From: Aequorivita aquimaris
Lineage (GTDB): Bacteria; Bacteroidota; Bacteroidia; Flavobacteriales; Flavobacteriaceae
Direction of reading: 5' to 3'
Assembly: GCF_001573155.1 (NCBI RefSeq)
Contig: NZ_JRWG01000002.1
Coordinates: 62,001 to 126,000 of the forward strand
DNA length: 64,000 bases
Part shown: in pieces, positions 26,240 to 35,295 of the stretch
Position numbering within the stretch: the stretch's first letter is position 1
Layout of the letters: each line of letters begins with the position of its first letter
The notes under the pieces: model-generated
What the model was told of the DNA's origin: nothing
What the model saw: the letters and a program-made list of their open reading frames with translations, nothing else
The model's database searches: none
Made by a program: the position numbers and the translations under genes

Positions 26240-27766
26240 TTATTTTATAGAATCCATCAAAAATTCTTTTACGCTATTCACATATGGATACATTGCTACG
26301 TCTTCCTTAAAAACAGGTACAATTCCCCGAATTTCATTATACATTTTTTTGGTTTCGGAAGAAACGCTATCCTGAACTTTTAGATATTCAATAGCTTGAA
26401 CAATGGTTATGAGTTCAATTGCTACTACTTCAAAAGCATTTTCAATCACTTTTTTGGTGATAAGTGCAGCATTTGTACCCATACTCACTATATCCTGATT
26501 GTCATTATTGTTCGGGATACTGTGCACATACATTGGGTTGCTCAGCATTTGGCTTTCGGCTGTTGTGGATGTAGCAGTAAACTGTACGCCCTGCATTCCA
26601 AAATTCAATCCAAGTTTGCCCAAATTCACGAACGGAGGCAGTATGTCGTTCAATTTTGAATTCAATAAATAGTTTAATTGACGTTCGGCAAGCATCGTCA
26701 TTTTTGCAACTACAATTTTCAGCTTGTCCATTTCAAGAGAAACATAATCGCCGTGGAAGTTTCCGCCGTGATATACATTTCGTTTTTCAACATCCACGAT
26801 CGGGTTATCGTTTGCTGAATTTACTTCTTCAATCAATATTTTTTCAACGGAATTGAGCGTGTCCAAAACAGGTCCCAAAATTTGTGGTACGCAGCGAAGA
26901 GAATAATATTCCTGTACTTTTTCAACAAACACCTCTTCGTTTTTTGAACCGTTGTACAAATGGTGTTCACGCTTGCGGGTAAGATTGCTGTCTTTTAAAT
27001 GGCTGCGCATCATTTCGGCAATTTGTCGTTGCCCCTTATGTCTTTTGGTTTCGTTCAATTCAAAAGAAAGATGGTCGTCATATGCTTTTACAATTTCATT
27101 TATGGCAGAGGAAGCTTTAATCATCCACTGCATAATTCGTTTTGTGTAAAGCACGTTTACCACGCCAATTCCCGTCATTACTGACGTTCCGTTCATTAAA
27201 GCCAATCCTTCGCGCAGCTCCACTTTTATGGGTTGAAGGTTTTCTATTTTGAAGACTTCTTCCGTATTTCTGCGTTCTCCTTTATAAAAAACTTCGCCTT
27301 CACCAATCAATACCAACGCCAAATGGGCAAGCTGCACCAAATCGCCGCTAGCGCCCACACCACCGTGTTCATAAATAAGTGGAATAATATTTTTGTTGAG
27401 CAATTCGCCCATCAATTTAATGACGGAAGGGTGAACCCCACTGTTGCCAAGGCTTAGCGTGTTCATTCGCGCAAGCATGGCCGCACGGACGTATTGTGCC
27501 GTAATTGGGTTTCCGGTTCCCGAAGCATGGCTACGAATAAGATTATACTGCAACTGTATGCGCTCGTCGTCCTTTATTTTGTACTGCGCCATCGGGCCGA
27601 AACCTGTATTGACCCCATAAATAATTTTATTTTCAGAAAATTCTTTCAGAAAGTCGAAACTGTTTTGAACTCTTTCTATTATATCTTTGTGAAGTTGGAC
27701 GGATTCGTTTTTGAAAATGATTTTATCAAAATCGGCTGTTTCCAGTTTTCCTTGTAATGTTGGCAT
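26240..27766 (-). CDS. Tyrosine ammonia-lyase (HAL/PAL/TAL family)
   Basis: A 508-aa MIO-type ammonia-lyase. The MIO-forming triad Ala-Ser-Gly is at 139-141 in GVGASGDLVQL, with Tyr50 in IYGVNTGFGPMA; the substrate-pocket region reads IRSHASGTGNP. Long stretches match my memory of the Flavobacterium johnsoniae tyrosine ammonia-lyase, so tyrosine to 4-coumarate is more likely than histidine deamination. 4-Coumarate is the known starter for the flexirubin aryl polyene. It is divergent from the FAD enzyme at 27868. Confidence 0.9.
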   Translation of the reverse strand: MPTLQGKLETADFDKIIFKNESVQLHKDIIERVQNSFDFLKEFSENKIIYGVNTGFGPMAQYKIKDDERIQLQYNLIRSHASGTGNPITAQYVRAAMLARMNTLSLGNSGVHPSVIKLMGELLNKNIIPLIYEHGGVGASGDLVQLAHLALVLIGEGEVFYKGERRNTEEVFKIENLQPIKVELREGLALMNGTSVMTGIGVVNVLYTKRIMQWMIKASSAINEIVKAYDDHLSFELNETKRHKGQRQIAEMMRSHLKDSNLTRKREHHLYNGSKNEEVFVEKVQEYYSLRCVPQILGPVLDTLNSVEKILIEEVNSANDNPIVDVEKRNVYHGGNFHGDYVSLEMDKLKIVVAKMTMLAERQLNYLLNSKLNDILPPFVNLGKLGLNFGMQGVQFTATSTTAESQMLSNPMYVHSIPNNNDNQDIVSMGTNAALITKKVIENAFEVVAIELITIVQAIEYLKVQDSVSSETKKMYNEIRGIVPVFKEDVAMYPYVNSVKEFLMDSIK

Positions 27767-27867
27767 TTATAGTTGAATCAATTGATTTATTAACGTTTTG
27801 GTCTAAAATAATTTGGTAACTTTAGAATGCAAATTTAGAATTTTTTAACAATCTATATCTTAATAAT

Positions 27868-29115
27868 ATGAATGATATTGCTGTTGATGTGTTAATTATT
27901 GGCGCAGGACCTTCAGGCTGCGTTGCTTCTTCCTATTTAAAAAACAACGGAATAAGCTCCAAAGTGGTTGAAAAAAGCAAATTTCCGCGCTTTGTGATTG
28001 GCGAAAGTTTATTGCCGCGCTGCATGGACCATTTTGAAGAAACTGGACTTTTAGATTGTTTGATGGAGCAGCAATTTGAAATTAAGGCAGGCGCTCGATT
28101 TTTGAAAGATGATATTGTGTGCAATTTCGATTTTTCGAAAAAACACACCCCGGGCTGGGATTATACTTGGCAGGTTCCGCGGGCAGATTTTGACCATACG
28201 CTTGCCAAAGAAATAGTGAAAAAAGGTGTGGATGTTTCCTTCGGCCACGAAGTAACTGCTGTGGAATTTGACGAAAACGGCCATTCCACAACAACCGTTA
28301 AAACCGAAGAAGGAAACGAATATAACATCCGCGCAAAGTTTATTATTGATAGTAGTGGTTACGGCAGGGTTTTGCCTCGACTGCTGGATTTGGACAAGCC
28401 TTCTACCCTTGAAGCAAATTCCGCAATCTTCACACATGTAAAAGAAACCGAACGCCCCGAAGGTGTAGAGGGAACGCTTATTACCTTTGATGTGGTGAAA
28501 GATGAAGTTTGGCTTTGGGTCATTCCTTTTTCAAACGGAAATACGAGCATTGGCTTTGTAGGACCAACGGAGTTTATTGAATCTTTTAAAGGGACAAATG
28601 CTGAAAAGCTTAAGGAAATGCTGAAAATTTCCGACTATTATTACGATAGGCTAAAAGATTTGGACTTCCTTTTTGAGCCACATATTATCAAAAATTATTC
28701 AAAAGCCGTAAAACAACTTTACGGAAAAGGCTATGCCCTTACGGGAAATAGCGCTGAATTTTTGGATCCCGTATTTTCGTCGGGCGTTACGTTTGCAACA
28801 GAATCGGGCGTGAAAGCTGCCAAACTAATAACCAAACAATTAAATGGCGAAAAAGTGGATTGGGAACAGGATTACACGGGCTATATTATGAAAGGCGTTG
28901 ATGTTTTTAGAACGTACGTTAGCGAATGGTACACCGGCAATCTTCAGAAAATATTTTTCCACCGCCCCGAAAATCCTGTGATCAAAGAACAGATTTGCGC
29001 TGTGCTTGCTGGTTATGTTTGGGATGAGACAAATCCGTTTGTAAAAAACCACAACCGTCTTGTAAAAACGGTTGCGAAGGTTATTGATATGGAAAATGAA
29101 CGGGCATTGTCGTAA
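27868..29115 (+). CDS. Flavin-dependent halogenase/hydroxylase-like protein
   Basis: A 415-aa FAD enzyme with GAGPSG at 12-17, FPRFVIGESLLP at 39-50, the candidate catalytic Lys73 in FEIKAGARF, the WxWxIP motif as WLWVIP at 215-220, and FLDPVFSSGV near residue 295. WxWxIP is typical of flavin-dependent halogenases, and some flexirubins carry ring substituents such as chlorine. A hydroxylase of the same superfamily is equally possible. It is the only plus-strand gene of the pigment region, divergent from the tyrosine ammonia-lyase, with a hairpin terminator at 29191-29223. Confidence 0.85.
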   Translation: MNDIAVDVLIIGAGPSGCVASSYLKNNGISSKVVEKSKFPRFVIGESLLPRCMDHFEETGLLDCLMEQQFEIKAGARFLKDDIVCNFDFSKKHTPGWDYTWQVPRADFDHTLAKEIVKKGVDVSFGHEVTAVEFDENGHSTTTVKTEEGNEYNIRAKFIIDSSGYGRVLPRLLDLDKPSTLEANSAIFTHVKETERPEGVEGTLITFDVVKDEVWLWVIPFSNGNTSIGFVGPTEFIESFKGTNAEKLKEMLKISDYYYDRLKDLDFLFEPHIIKNYSKAVKQLYGKGYALTGNSAEFLDPVFSSGVTFATESGVKAAKLITKQLNGEKVDWEQDYTGYIMKGVDVFRTYVSEWYTGNLQKIFFHRPENPVIKEQICAVLAGYVWDETNPFVKNHNRLVKTVAKVIDMENERALS

Positions 29116-29190
29116 TTGTAGAATTAAAGCATGCCTTAATTCTACAATTACCACCACCGATATTAAATCAATAACGGTTGTTTAAAAATG

Positions 29191-29223
29191 AAAAATCCCA
29201 ATTTCGAAAAATTGAGATTTTTT
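29191..29223. terminator. Hairpin terminator after the FAD enzyme gene, also facing the tRNA remnant
   Basis: AAATCCCAATTT and AAATTGAGATTT pair with one mismatch around a CGAA loop, with T runs on both strands. It can end the plus-strand FAD gene. In the minus direction it follows the tRNA-Gln tail remnant exactly as the similar hairpin at 29292-29327 follows the intact tRNA. Confidence 0.7.
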
Positions 29224-29225
29224 CT

Positions 29226-29238
29226 GTTGGCCCACTAG
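29226..29238 (-). pseudogene. Remnant of a tRNA-Gln 3' end
   Basis: Thirteen bases (GTTGGCCCACTAG) are identical to 29328-29340, the 3' end and flank of the intact tRNA-Gln. The copy is followed, in minus orientation, by a hairpin of the same design as the one after the real tRNA. This looks like what is left of a tandem duplicate. Confidence 0.5.
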
Positions 29239-29268
29239 AGTTTCCTTCGGCTCCGCTCAGGGTAAACT
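29237..29268. repeat. Hairpin repeat with CTTCGGCTCCGCTC core, copy 2
   Basis: Arms AGTTT and AAACT flank the core CCTTCGGCTCCGCTCAGG, directly beside the tRNA-Gln remnant. It is a diverged copy of the elements at 11749 and 60325. Confidence 0.55.
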
Positions 29269-29291
29269 TCTCTACTTAAATCTTTTGGAAT

Positions 29292-29327
29292 AAAAAAAGT
29301 CCCAATCTAAAAAAGACTGAGACTTTT
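29292..29327 (-). terminator. Terminator of tRNA-Gln
   Basis: On the minus strand AAAGTCTCAGTCT pairs with AGATTGGGACTTT around a short T-rich loop and is followed by TTTTT. It starts one base after the tRNA 3' end region. Confidence 0.75.
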
Positions 29328-29328
29328 G

Positions 29329-29401
29329 TTGGCCCACTAGGGCTCGAACCTAGACTCTTCTGGACCAAAACCAGACGTGTTGCCAGTTACACCATGGGCC
29401 A
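29329..29401 (-). tRNA. tRNA-Gln (anticodon TTG)
   Basis: The minus strand folds as a tRNA. The acceptor stem TGGCCCA pairs with TGGGCCA, the anticodon stem TCTGG/CCAGA holds loop TTTTGGT with anticodon TTG, and the T arm contains GGTTCGAGCC. The discriminator base is A and no CCA is encoded. The length is 73 bases. It reads CAA (and CAG) glutamine codons. Confidence 0.95.
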
Positions 29402-29537
29402 ATTCCATAATGAGGGGCAAATTTAATACAAACTTTGTGTTGTGCAAATATTTTATCGCAAAAAATAATTCGAATTTTTCAAACTGTGTCTTTGGCAAAA
29501 ATATCAAAGCAGATTGTACGTTACCTCAATTACATAC

Positions 29538-29567
29538 TTGGGGCTATCTATATTATTAGTAAATTCG
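29538..29567 (+). promoter_or_regulatory. Bacteroidota-type promoter for the DUF2723 gene
   Basis: TTG at 29538-29540, a 19-base spacer and TAAATTCG at 29560-29567 fit the -33/-7 consensus (TTG, TAnnTTTG) with one mismatch. The start codon follows 24 bases later. Confidence 0.6.
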
Positions 29568-29591
29568 TCCCATAAAATTTTTTAAGTGCTT

Positions 29592-32500
29592 ATGGGTTCT
29601 TTTAACTTTACAAAATGGAATAAAATCACGGGTTGGCTTGTCTTTGCCATTGCTCTGACAACATATTGGTTAACCGTGGAGCCTACCGCCAGTTTTTGGG
29701 ATGCGGGCGAATATATTACCACCGCCAGTAACTTAGAGGTAGGCCACCCTCCGGGAGCACCACTCTATCAATTGCTCGGCGCTTTTTTCTCCATTTTTGC
29801 CGCAGAAGCTTCGCAAATTGCGCTTACCATTAACTTAATGTCTGTTTTCGCCAGCGCATTTACCATATTATTTATGTTTTGGTCGTTAACAATACTGTTA
29901 ACCAATTTGGTTTCCAAACATAATGAAATAGAAAAAACTGGCGCCATTGCAATCATTGGAAGTGCTGCCGTGGGCTCGTTGGCATTTGCGTTTACCGATA
30001 GCTTTTGGTTCAATGCCGTAGAGGCCGAAGTTTACGCCAGTGCGGCCTTTTTAATGTCGGTTCTGTTTTACACCGCCCTCCGCTGGGAGCGCGAAATGCT
30101 GGAACCGCGCGGGAATCGCTGGGTAATTTTAATCGCCTTTATCGTTGGGCTTTCTTTCGGGGTGCACTTTATGGCCCTACTTACTATTCCGGCGATTGGG
30201 TTTTTGTATTTCTTCAAGCATTATAAAACCGTTACGGTAAAAAACTTCATTATTGCAAATATTGTTACCGTAGCCATACTCTTATTCATCTTCAAGCTTT
30301 TATTGCCCATGACGATGAAATTTTTCAGTGCTTCGGAACTATTCTTTGTCAATAGCATCGGGCTTCCCTTTAACTCCGGAACCATTTTCGCCGCGCTTCT
30401 TTTTATCGTGCTATTCATTTACGGACTTCGTTTGACCCGAAAAAAAGGATTTGTACAGCTAAACACGCTTTTATTGTGCGTACTCTTTATATTCATTGGG
30501 TTTTCAAGTTGGTTGATGCTGCCTATTCGCGCCAATGCGGGAACGGTAATTAACGAGAACAACCCCAACAACGCACGTGAGCTCTTGGCATATTATAACC
30601 GCGAACAGTACCCAGAAACCCATCTTTTTTACGGACCTCTTTTCACTGAAACCTACGTTGGGCTTGATGAAGAAAACCCTTATAAAGACGAAAAACCAAA
30701 ATACGAAAAGGATGAAGCTACGGGAAAATACATCATCGTAAACAATTACAAAAATGCCGGCCAAAATACCGAGGACTCGCAAAAGGCCTTTATGCCCCGT
30801 ATGTGGAGTACAGAGCACAACGCCAACTACATGGAATTTACGGGAGGATTGGATTTTTCGGTAAAAAGCGAGTACTTGAGTGAGCCCCGCCTTGTTGATG
30901 AAGTAAATAAATTTAAGCAGGCATATAATCAAGGCCTGGTTGATAAAAGCGATTATGATAAGTTTCTGAAAAATTTCGGACAATATCTCGACATCCAAAA
31001 ACCGTCCTTTTTCCAAAACATGAAGTTTATGTTCGAGTTTCAGTTTGGATATATGTACTGGCGTTATTTTATGTGGAATTTCGCGGGAAGACAGGACGAC
31101 GTACAGGGGCAATACACAGATCTTCACGGAAATTGGATAAGCGGAATAAAATTTATAGATGAACTACGTCTGGGCAATCAAGACCAACTTACCACAGACA
31201 TGAAAGAAAATAAGGCGCGCAATACTTACTTTTTCCTTCCACTTATCTTAGGAATTATAGGCTTGGTATTTCATTTTAAAAATGACCAAAAGAGCTTTTG
31301 GGTCTTGCTTGTGTTTTTTCTCTTCACAGGATTGGCACTTAAAGTTTATCTAAACGAAAGACCTTTTGAGCCACGGGAGCGTGATTATGCGCTTGTAGGA
31401 AGCTTCTATGTTTTTGCAATTTGGATAGGCTATGGTGTCTATGCTCTTTTTGACCTAGCAAAAGATTATTTAAAACCGAAAATAGCACTGCCTGTGGTAC
31501 TTGCCATTACCACTTTGGCAGCACCAGTTTTGCTCGCCACCCAGAATTGGGACGACCACGACCGAAGTAACCGATATACTGCGCAGAGTATGGCCAAAAT
31601 GTATCTGGACTCCTGCGATAAAAACGCGATTCTCTTCACCATTGGCGATAATGATACCTTTGCACTCTGGTATGCCCAAAATATTGAAGGCTATAGGCAA
31701 GATGTACGTATCGTAAACACTAGCTTGTTCCAGACAGATTGGTATATTGATGATATGAAGAAGAAGGCCTTTACCAGTGACCCTATCCCCTCACAACTAG
31801 CGCATAACAAATACCGTTGGGGAACACGCGATTTCTTAATATATCAACAAACCACTCAAGATACCATTGATATTAAAACATGGATGAATTTTGTGGCCAA
31901 TGACAGCCCGGCAACCCAAATGGAGCTTCCTAGTGGACAACAAGTAAACACTTTTCCTTCAAAAATTATTAGAATACCCGTAGATAAAGAAGCGGTATTA
32001 CGTAATGGTATAGTTGATGAAAAAGATGCTGATAAGATTGTTCCATATATAGACATTAATCTTAAAGGTGATATTATTTATAAAAACAGAATGATGATGC
32101 TTGACATTATCGCCAACAATAATTGGGAACGGCCTATTTATTTCAGCGGCGGAAGCTTTGGTGATGATGATTATTTGTGGATGAAAGATTATCTGCAGCT
32201 GGACGGAGTGGTTTATAAATTAGTTCCCATTAAAACGCCTTTAAACAAAAGAAGTCCTTTTGATATGGGAAGAATTGATACAGATAAAATGTATGATATT
32301 GTTATGTCTTGGGATTGGGGCAATAGCGGTAGCCCAGACATTTACCACGATACCGAGACCAGAAGAAACGGAATTACTTACAGAAGTAATCTAGCACGGC
32401 TTGCAGAAGCACTTATAAATGAAGATAAGAATGAAAAGGCCGAAAAGGTGTTGGATCTTGCAATGGAGAAGATGCCAATAAATTATTTTGAATATTATTC

Positions 32501-32915
32501 CCTTTTGGAACCATTTGTTATTGGTTACTACGAGCTTGACAAACCCGAAAAAGCTCGCAAGGTTTATGAAGATGTTTCCAAAAAATATCAAGAAAATTTA
32601 ATTTATTACAATAGTTTGAAATTTAATAGACAACGTGCCATCGCCGAAGATATAATTAGCGATATGGAGCGTTACCGCGGCCTAGTACAACTGGTGGTTG
32701 TGTATGACGAAGAACAATATGGCAGAGCCGAGGCAAAGGAGTTTAACGACTATTTAAAGCTCTTCCGCCACTTTTACTCTCCAGATGAGGCTATGGACTT
32801 AGACAAAGACGTAGAAAAAGACTCCACCATTGAAATCCCACTGGACTCAACTCTTTTGGAGGAAATGGAGCTAGAGCCAACCAATCAGGTTAACGAAGAT
32901 GTGCCCGTAAATTAA
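29592..32915 (+). CDS. DUF2723 (GT117-like) multi-pass membrane protein with C-terminal repeats
   Basis: About 1,107 aa. The N-terminal 380 residues contain many membrane helices and the DUF2723 signature ASFWDAGEYITTASNLEVGHPPGAP; this family is classed with protein O-mannosyltransferase-like glycosyltransferases. A second group of helices lies near residues 545-640, followed by a soluble domain and TPR-like helices from about 920. I prefer ATG at 29592 over GTG at 29586. It probably moves a sugar from a lipid carrier to a protein or glycan at the periplasmic face; its exact acceptor is unknown. Confidence 0.9.
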   Translation: MGSFNFTKWNKITGWLVFAIALTTYWLTVEPTASFWDAGEYITTASNLEVGHPPGAPLYQLLGAFFSIFAAEASQIALTINLMSVFASAFTILFMFWSLTILLTNLVSKHNEIEKTGAIAIIGSAAVGSLAFAFTDSFWFNAVEAEVYASAAFLMSVLFYTALRWEREMLEPRGNRWVILIAFIVGLSFGVHFMALLTIPAIGFLYFFKHYKTVTVKNFIIANIVTVAILLFIFKLLLPMTMKFFSASELFFVNSIGLPFNSGTIFAALLFIVLFIYGLRLTRKKGFVQLNTLLLCVLFIFIGFSSWLMLPIRANAGTVINENNPNNARELLAYYNREQYPETHLFYGPLFTETYVGLDEENPYKDEKPKYEKDEATGKYIIVNNYKNAGQNTEDSQKAFMPRMWSTEHNANYMEFTGGLDFSVKSEYLSEPRLVDEVNKFKQAYNQGLVDKSDYDKFLKNFGQYLDIQKPSFFQNMKFMFEFQFGYMYWRYFMWNFAGRQDDVQGQYTDLHGNWISGIKFIDELRLGNQDQLTTDMKENKARNTYFFLPLILGIIGLVFHFKNDQKSFWVLLVFFLFTGLALKVYLNERPFEPRERDYALVGSFYVFAIWIGYGVYALFDLAKDYLKPKIALPVVLAITTLAAPVLLATQNWDDHDRSNRYTAQSMAKMYLDSCDKNAILFTIGDNDTFALWYAQNIEGYRQDVRIVNTSLFQTDWYIDDMKKKAFTSDPIPSQLAHNKYRWGTRDFLIYQQTTQDTIDIKTWMNFVANDSPATQMELPSGQQVNTFPSKIIRIPVDKEAVLRNGIVDEKDADKIVPYIDINLKGDIIYKNRMMMLDIIANNNWERPIYFSGGSFGDDDYLWMKDYLQLDGVVYKLVPIKTPLNKRSPFDMGRIDTDKMYDIVMSWDWGNSGSPDIYHDTETRRNGITYRSNLARLAEALINEDKNEKAEKVLDLAMEKMPINYFEYYSLLEPFVIGYYELDKPEKARKVYEDVSKKYQENLIYYNSLKFNRQRAIAEDIISDMERYRGLVQLVVVYDEEQYGRAEAKEFNDYLKLFRHFYSPDEAMDLDKDVEKDSTIEIPLDSTLLEEMELEPTNQVNEDVPVN

Positions 32916-32921
32916 AATACT

Positions 32922-33566
32922 TTGAAATTCAATTTGGTAAAAATGCCCAGATTTATCCAGCGGTTATACCCTGAACGAATCTGGGCATTTCCACATAAAA
33001 GAGATTCAGTTTATCTCACATTTGACGACGGCCCAATTCCTGAAGTAACCCCTTGGGTTTTGGATGAGTTAAAAAAGTACAATGCAAAAGCCACCTTTTT
33101 CTGCATAGGCGAAAATGTTCAAAAGCATTCCGAAATTTTCCAAAGAATTCTTTCCGAAGGCCATTCGGTGGGCAATCACACCTTTAATCATTTGAACGGT
33201 TGGAAAACAGCCACTTCCGAATATATTGAAAATGTTGACAAAGCTGATAGACGGATGGGAAACAATTCAAAATTCAAGATTCAAGATTCAAGATTATTCA
33301 GACCGCCCTATGGAAAAATCACTTCAAAACAAGCGAAAATTCTTCAGCGCAAAGGTTTTAAAATTGTGATGTGGGATATTATTAGCTATGATTATGACGC
33401 CAATACTTCTCCAGAAAAATGCCTTCATAATGTACTGAAAAACATAAAGCCCGGAAGTGTAATCGTATTTCACGATAGCTTAAAGGCAGAAAAAAACCTT
33501 CGGTATGTGTTGCCGAAGGTCTTGGAATTTATTGGGAAGAAAGGCTGGTTATGTACACCTCTTTAG
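32922..33566 (+). CDS. Polysaccharide deacetylase (NodB family)
   Basis: A 214-aa NodB-domain enzyme without signal peptide. It shows YLTFDDGPIPEVTP, HSVGNHTFNH and RPPYGK, so metal and catalytic residues are present. The TTG start at 32922 gives MKFNLVKMP, which resembles the usual N-terminus of close relatives; an ATG lies at 32943. It begins 6 bp after the DUF2723 gene and may share its transcript. Between residues 115 and 126 it has an insertion encoded by four tandem heptamers (33266-33293). Confidence 0.85.
   Translation: MKFNLVKMPRFIQRLYPERIWAFPHKRDSVYLTFDDGPIPEVTPWVLDELKKYNAKATFFCIGENVQKHSEIFQRILSEGHSVGNHTFNHLNGWKTATSEYIENVDKADRRMGNNSKFKIQDSRLFRPPYGKITSKQAKILQRKGFKIVMWDIISYDYDANTSPEKCLHNVLKNIKPGSVIVFHDSLKAEKNLRYVLPKVLEFIGKKGWLCTPL
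33266..33293 (+). repeat. Four tandem heptamers (TTCAAAA, then TTCAAGA x3) inside a coding sequence
   Basis: Four 7-bp units lie in the NodB-domain gene and encode NSKFKIQDSR-like residues just before the conserved RPPYG motif. Since 7 is not a multiple of 3, gain or loss of a unit would shift the frame. Confidence 0.7.
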
Positions 33567-33574
33567 TGTGATAA

Positions 33575-35068
33575 TTATTTTAAATTAACATTTAATGAAA
33601 ATACAGTGATACTAGTTGTTCCGTTTCCGGTCAACCTTTGCCCCCAAATTTCTATGTAATCATTTGGTGCCAATTCCACGGTACCCGAAATAGAATTACT
33701 TGAAATATCGGAAGTATTATTTACTCTCATCAATGTATTAGTTTCAACTAATGATGTTCCTGTAGCCCCATTTTTTTTAATGAAAAATGCATAGTAATCT
33801 CCAGTCCCACTATTACCCCTTACAGAAAGAGAAGCGTTGATTTGAAAAGTTCTGGTTTTTTTTCCAAGATAGGTCAACCGATTATTTTGCGGAGAAGAGA
33901 CCCTAAACAAATTTACTGCAGTTGTTGTGTTTAAGTTTGGCGAAGTTCCCGAAAGATTGAACTCATTGCCATTTGTTACAGTCTGTACAAAGCCCGTGGT
34001 GATGGTACCATTATAATATATATTCCCTGATGAAACATCATCAGATTCTCTCGGTATTCCTGGACAGTTCACCGTCCACGAATTTGTAAAACTATAACCA
34101 GGATAAGACCCTGTAGTATATTTTTTTATATATCCATTGGGAGCAGATGTTGTTCCAGAAAAAACCGTCCCTTGTAAAACCCCACTTCCAACAGTCGGGT
34201 TTGAACTCACGTCCAATGCTACATCTGAGCCATTGACAGAACTAAAACCACTCACTTTTTCAATCAATCCAAAGGTTCCCGTGAATGTTTCAAAGGTTCC
34301 GTTATTAGAATCCGGCCATGCCTGATTGTTTAAAAGTAAATTTCCTATACTTGTATAAGTAATACCTGTTGTATTACCAACAAATTGCACAATATTTCCA
34401 AAATAAAGTCCTACATTTGAGATTGTCCCAACACTAGCCATACCAGAAACAATACAATTTTGAAACAAAAGTGCAGTTCCACCAGTAATTGCAAAAACAG
34501 TTCCTCCCCCAGTGATCGTTAAATTTTTAATATTACCTCCAGTAGTTCCAGTAAATACATTACCTGTAGCCTTAAATAATATGTCTTCTCCCGCATCACG
34601 TCCTAAAAGTTGTGCATCGTTTAGTTCTATCGGATCAGTTAAAGTTATTAATCCATTTATTTCGTACAAGGTATTTTCGTCTAATGTAATTTTACCACCT
34701 GATGGAGTTGGAAAATCTGACACAGATTTCACCAACTTATAATTATCCCTTTGATTGGCAGCTGCATTTATTTTCACCCAAGTTCCCGGCGCAGGAAGTG
34801 CCGTTGCGTCAAAATAATAAAACGACTTTAAGTCAGTGTCGTAAACCACTAGACTATTAGCAGCAGTAGCACTTAATATGTTACGTTGCGCAGTTGTCAT
34901 TCGCGGCAATAACAAACCCTGGGTTGTTGATGTAATATCAAGTGCCGAAGAGGCATGGGGGTTCGTTGTCCCAATTCCCACCTGCGCTTGGATAGCCGAT
35001 GCGGAAAATAAAAGAACAAAAAGAACGATTCCTCCAATTAAGGAAGAAGGAGTGTAGGATTTTTTCAT
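33575..35068 (-). CDS. Large secreted surface protein with repeat leader and jelly-roll-like C-terminus
   Basis: A 497-aa secreted protein. After the signal peptide it has the leader VGIGTTNPHASSALDI...GLLLPRMTTAQR (residues about 30-62), common at the N-terminus of Bacteroidota surface and tail-fibre-like proteins. A Gly/Thr-rich beta-solenoid-like middle follows, and the C-terminus (residues about 400-497, with FIKKNGATGTS and LAPNDYIEIWGQ) resembles a C1q/TNF jelly roll. It is convergent with the deacetylase gene, 8 bp apart. A role in adhesion or surface structure is inferred. Confidence 0.8.
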   Translation of the reverse strand: MKKSYTPSSLIGGIVLFVLLFSASAIQAQVGIGTTNPHASSALDITSTTQGLLLPRMTTAQRNILSATAANSLVVYDTDLKSFYYFDATALPAPGTWVKINAAANQRDNYKLVKSVSDFPTPSGGKITLDENTLYEINGLITLTDPIELNDAQLLGRDAGEDILFKATGNVFTGTTGGNIKNLTITGGGTVFAITGGTALLFQNCIVSGMASVGTISNVGLYFGNIVQFVGNTTGITYTSIGNLLLNNQAWPDSNNGTFETFTGTFGLIEKVSGFSSVNGSDVALDVSSNPTVGSGVLQGTVFSGTTSAPNGYIKKYTTGSYPGYSFTNSWTVNCPGIPRESDDVSSGNIYYNGTITTGFVQTVTNGNEFNLSGTSPNLNTTTAVNLFRVSSPQNNRLTYLGKKTRTFQINASLSVRGNSGTGDYYAFFIKKNGATGTSLVETNTLMRVNNTSDISSNSISGTVELAPNDYIEIWGQRLTGNGTTSITVFSLNVNLK

Positions 35069-35295
35069 AGCAGTTGGGGATAATGTAAAATTTTTCGGAC
35101 AAATTAAAAGACTTAATCCGAATTTACAATCACTTTAACGATAAAATTTTAAATTTTAACTTTTATTGTAGAAAATCCAATAAACTAAAAGAAATAGGGG
35201 GAAAAGAAGAAAATACTTACCAAAATACTCTTTTTTCCATATTTTTTTATGAAATAAAGGAATGTACTGATAAATAAATGAGGGGTTTAGAGGGT

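Noticed and set aside
26240-27766. Histidine ammonia-lyase of a histidine-use operon
   Set aside because: No other hut genes are nearby, and the sequence and pigment context fit the tyrosine-specific flavobacterial enzyme.
30504-31127. 207-aa open frame on the minus strand
   Set aside because: Antisense to the DUF2723 gene; no start context and no recognisable domain.
33481-33535. CCTTCGG/CCGAAGG hairpin as terminator
   Set aside because: It lies inside the deacetylase coding sequence upstream of the stop and has no T run.
35069-35295. Gap between the secreted surface protein and the thioredoxin-fold gene
   Set aside because: AT-rich DNA with no convincing gene, hairpin or promoter; a 67-aa minus frame here is a shadow overlapping the thioredoxin gene.
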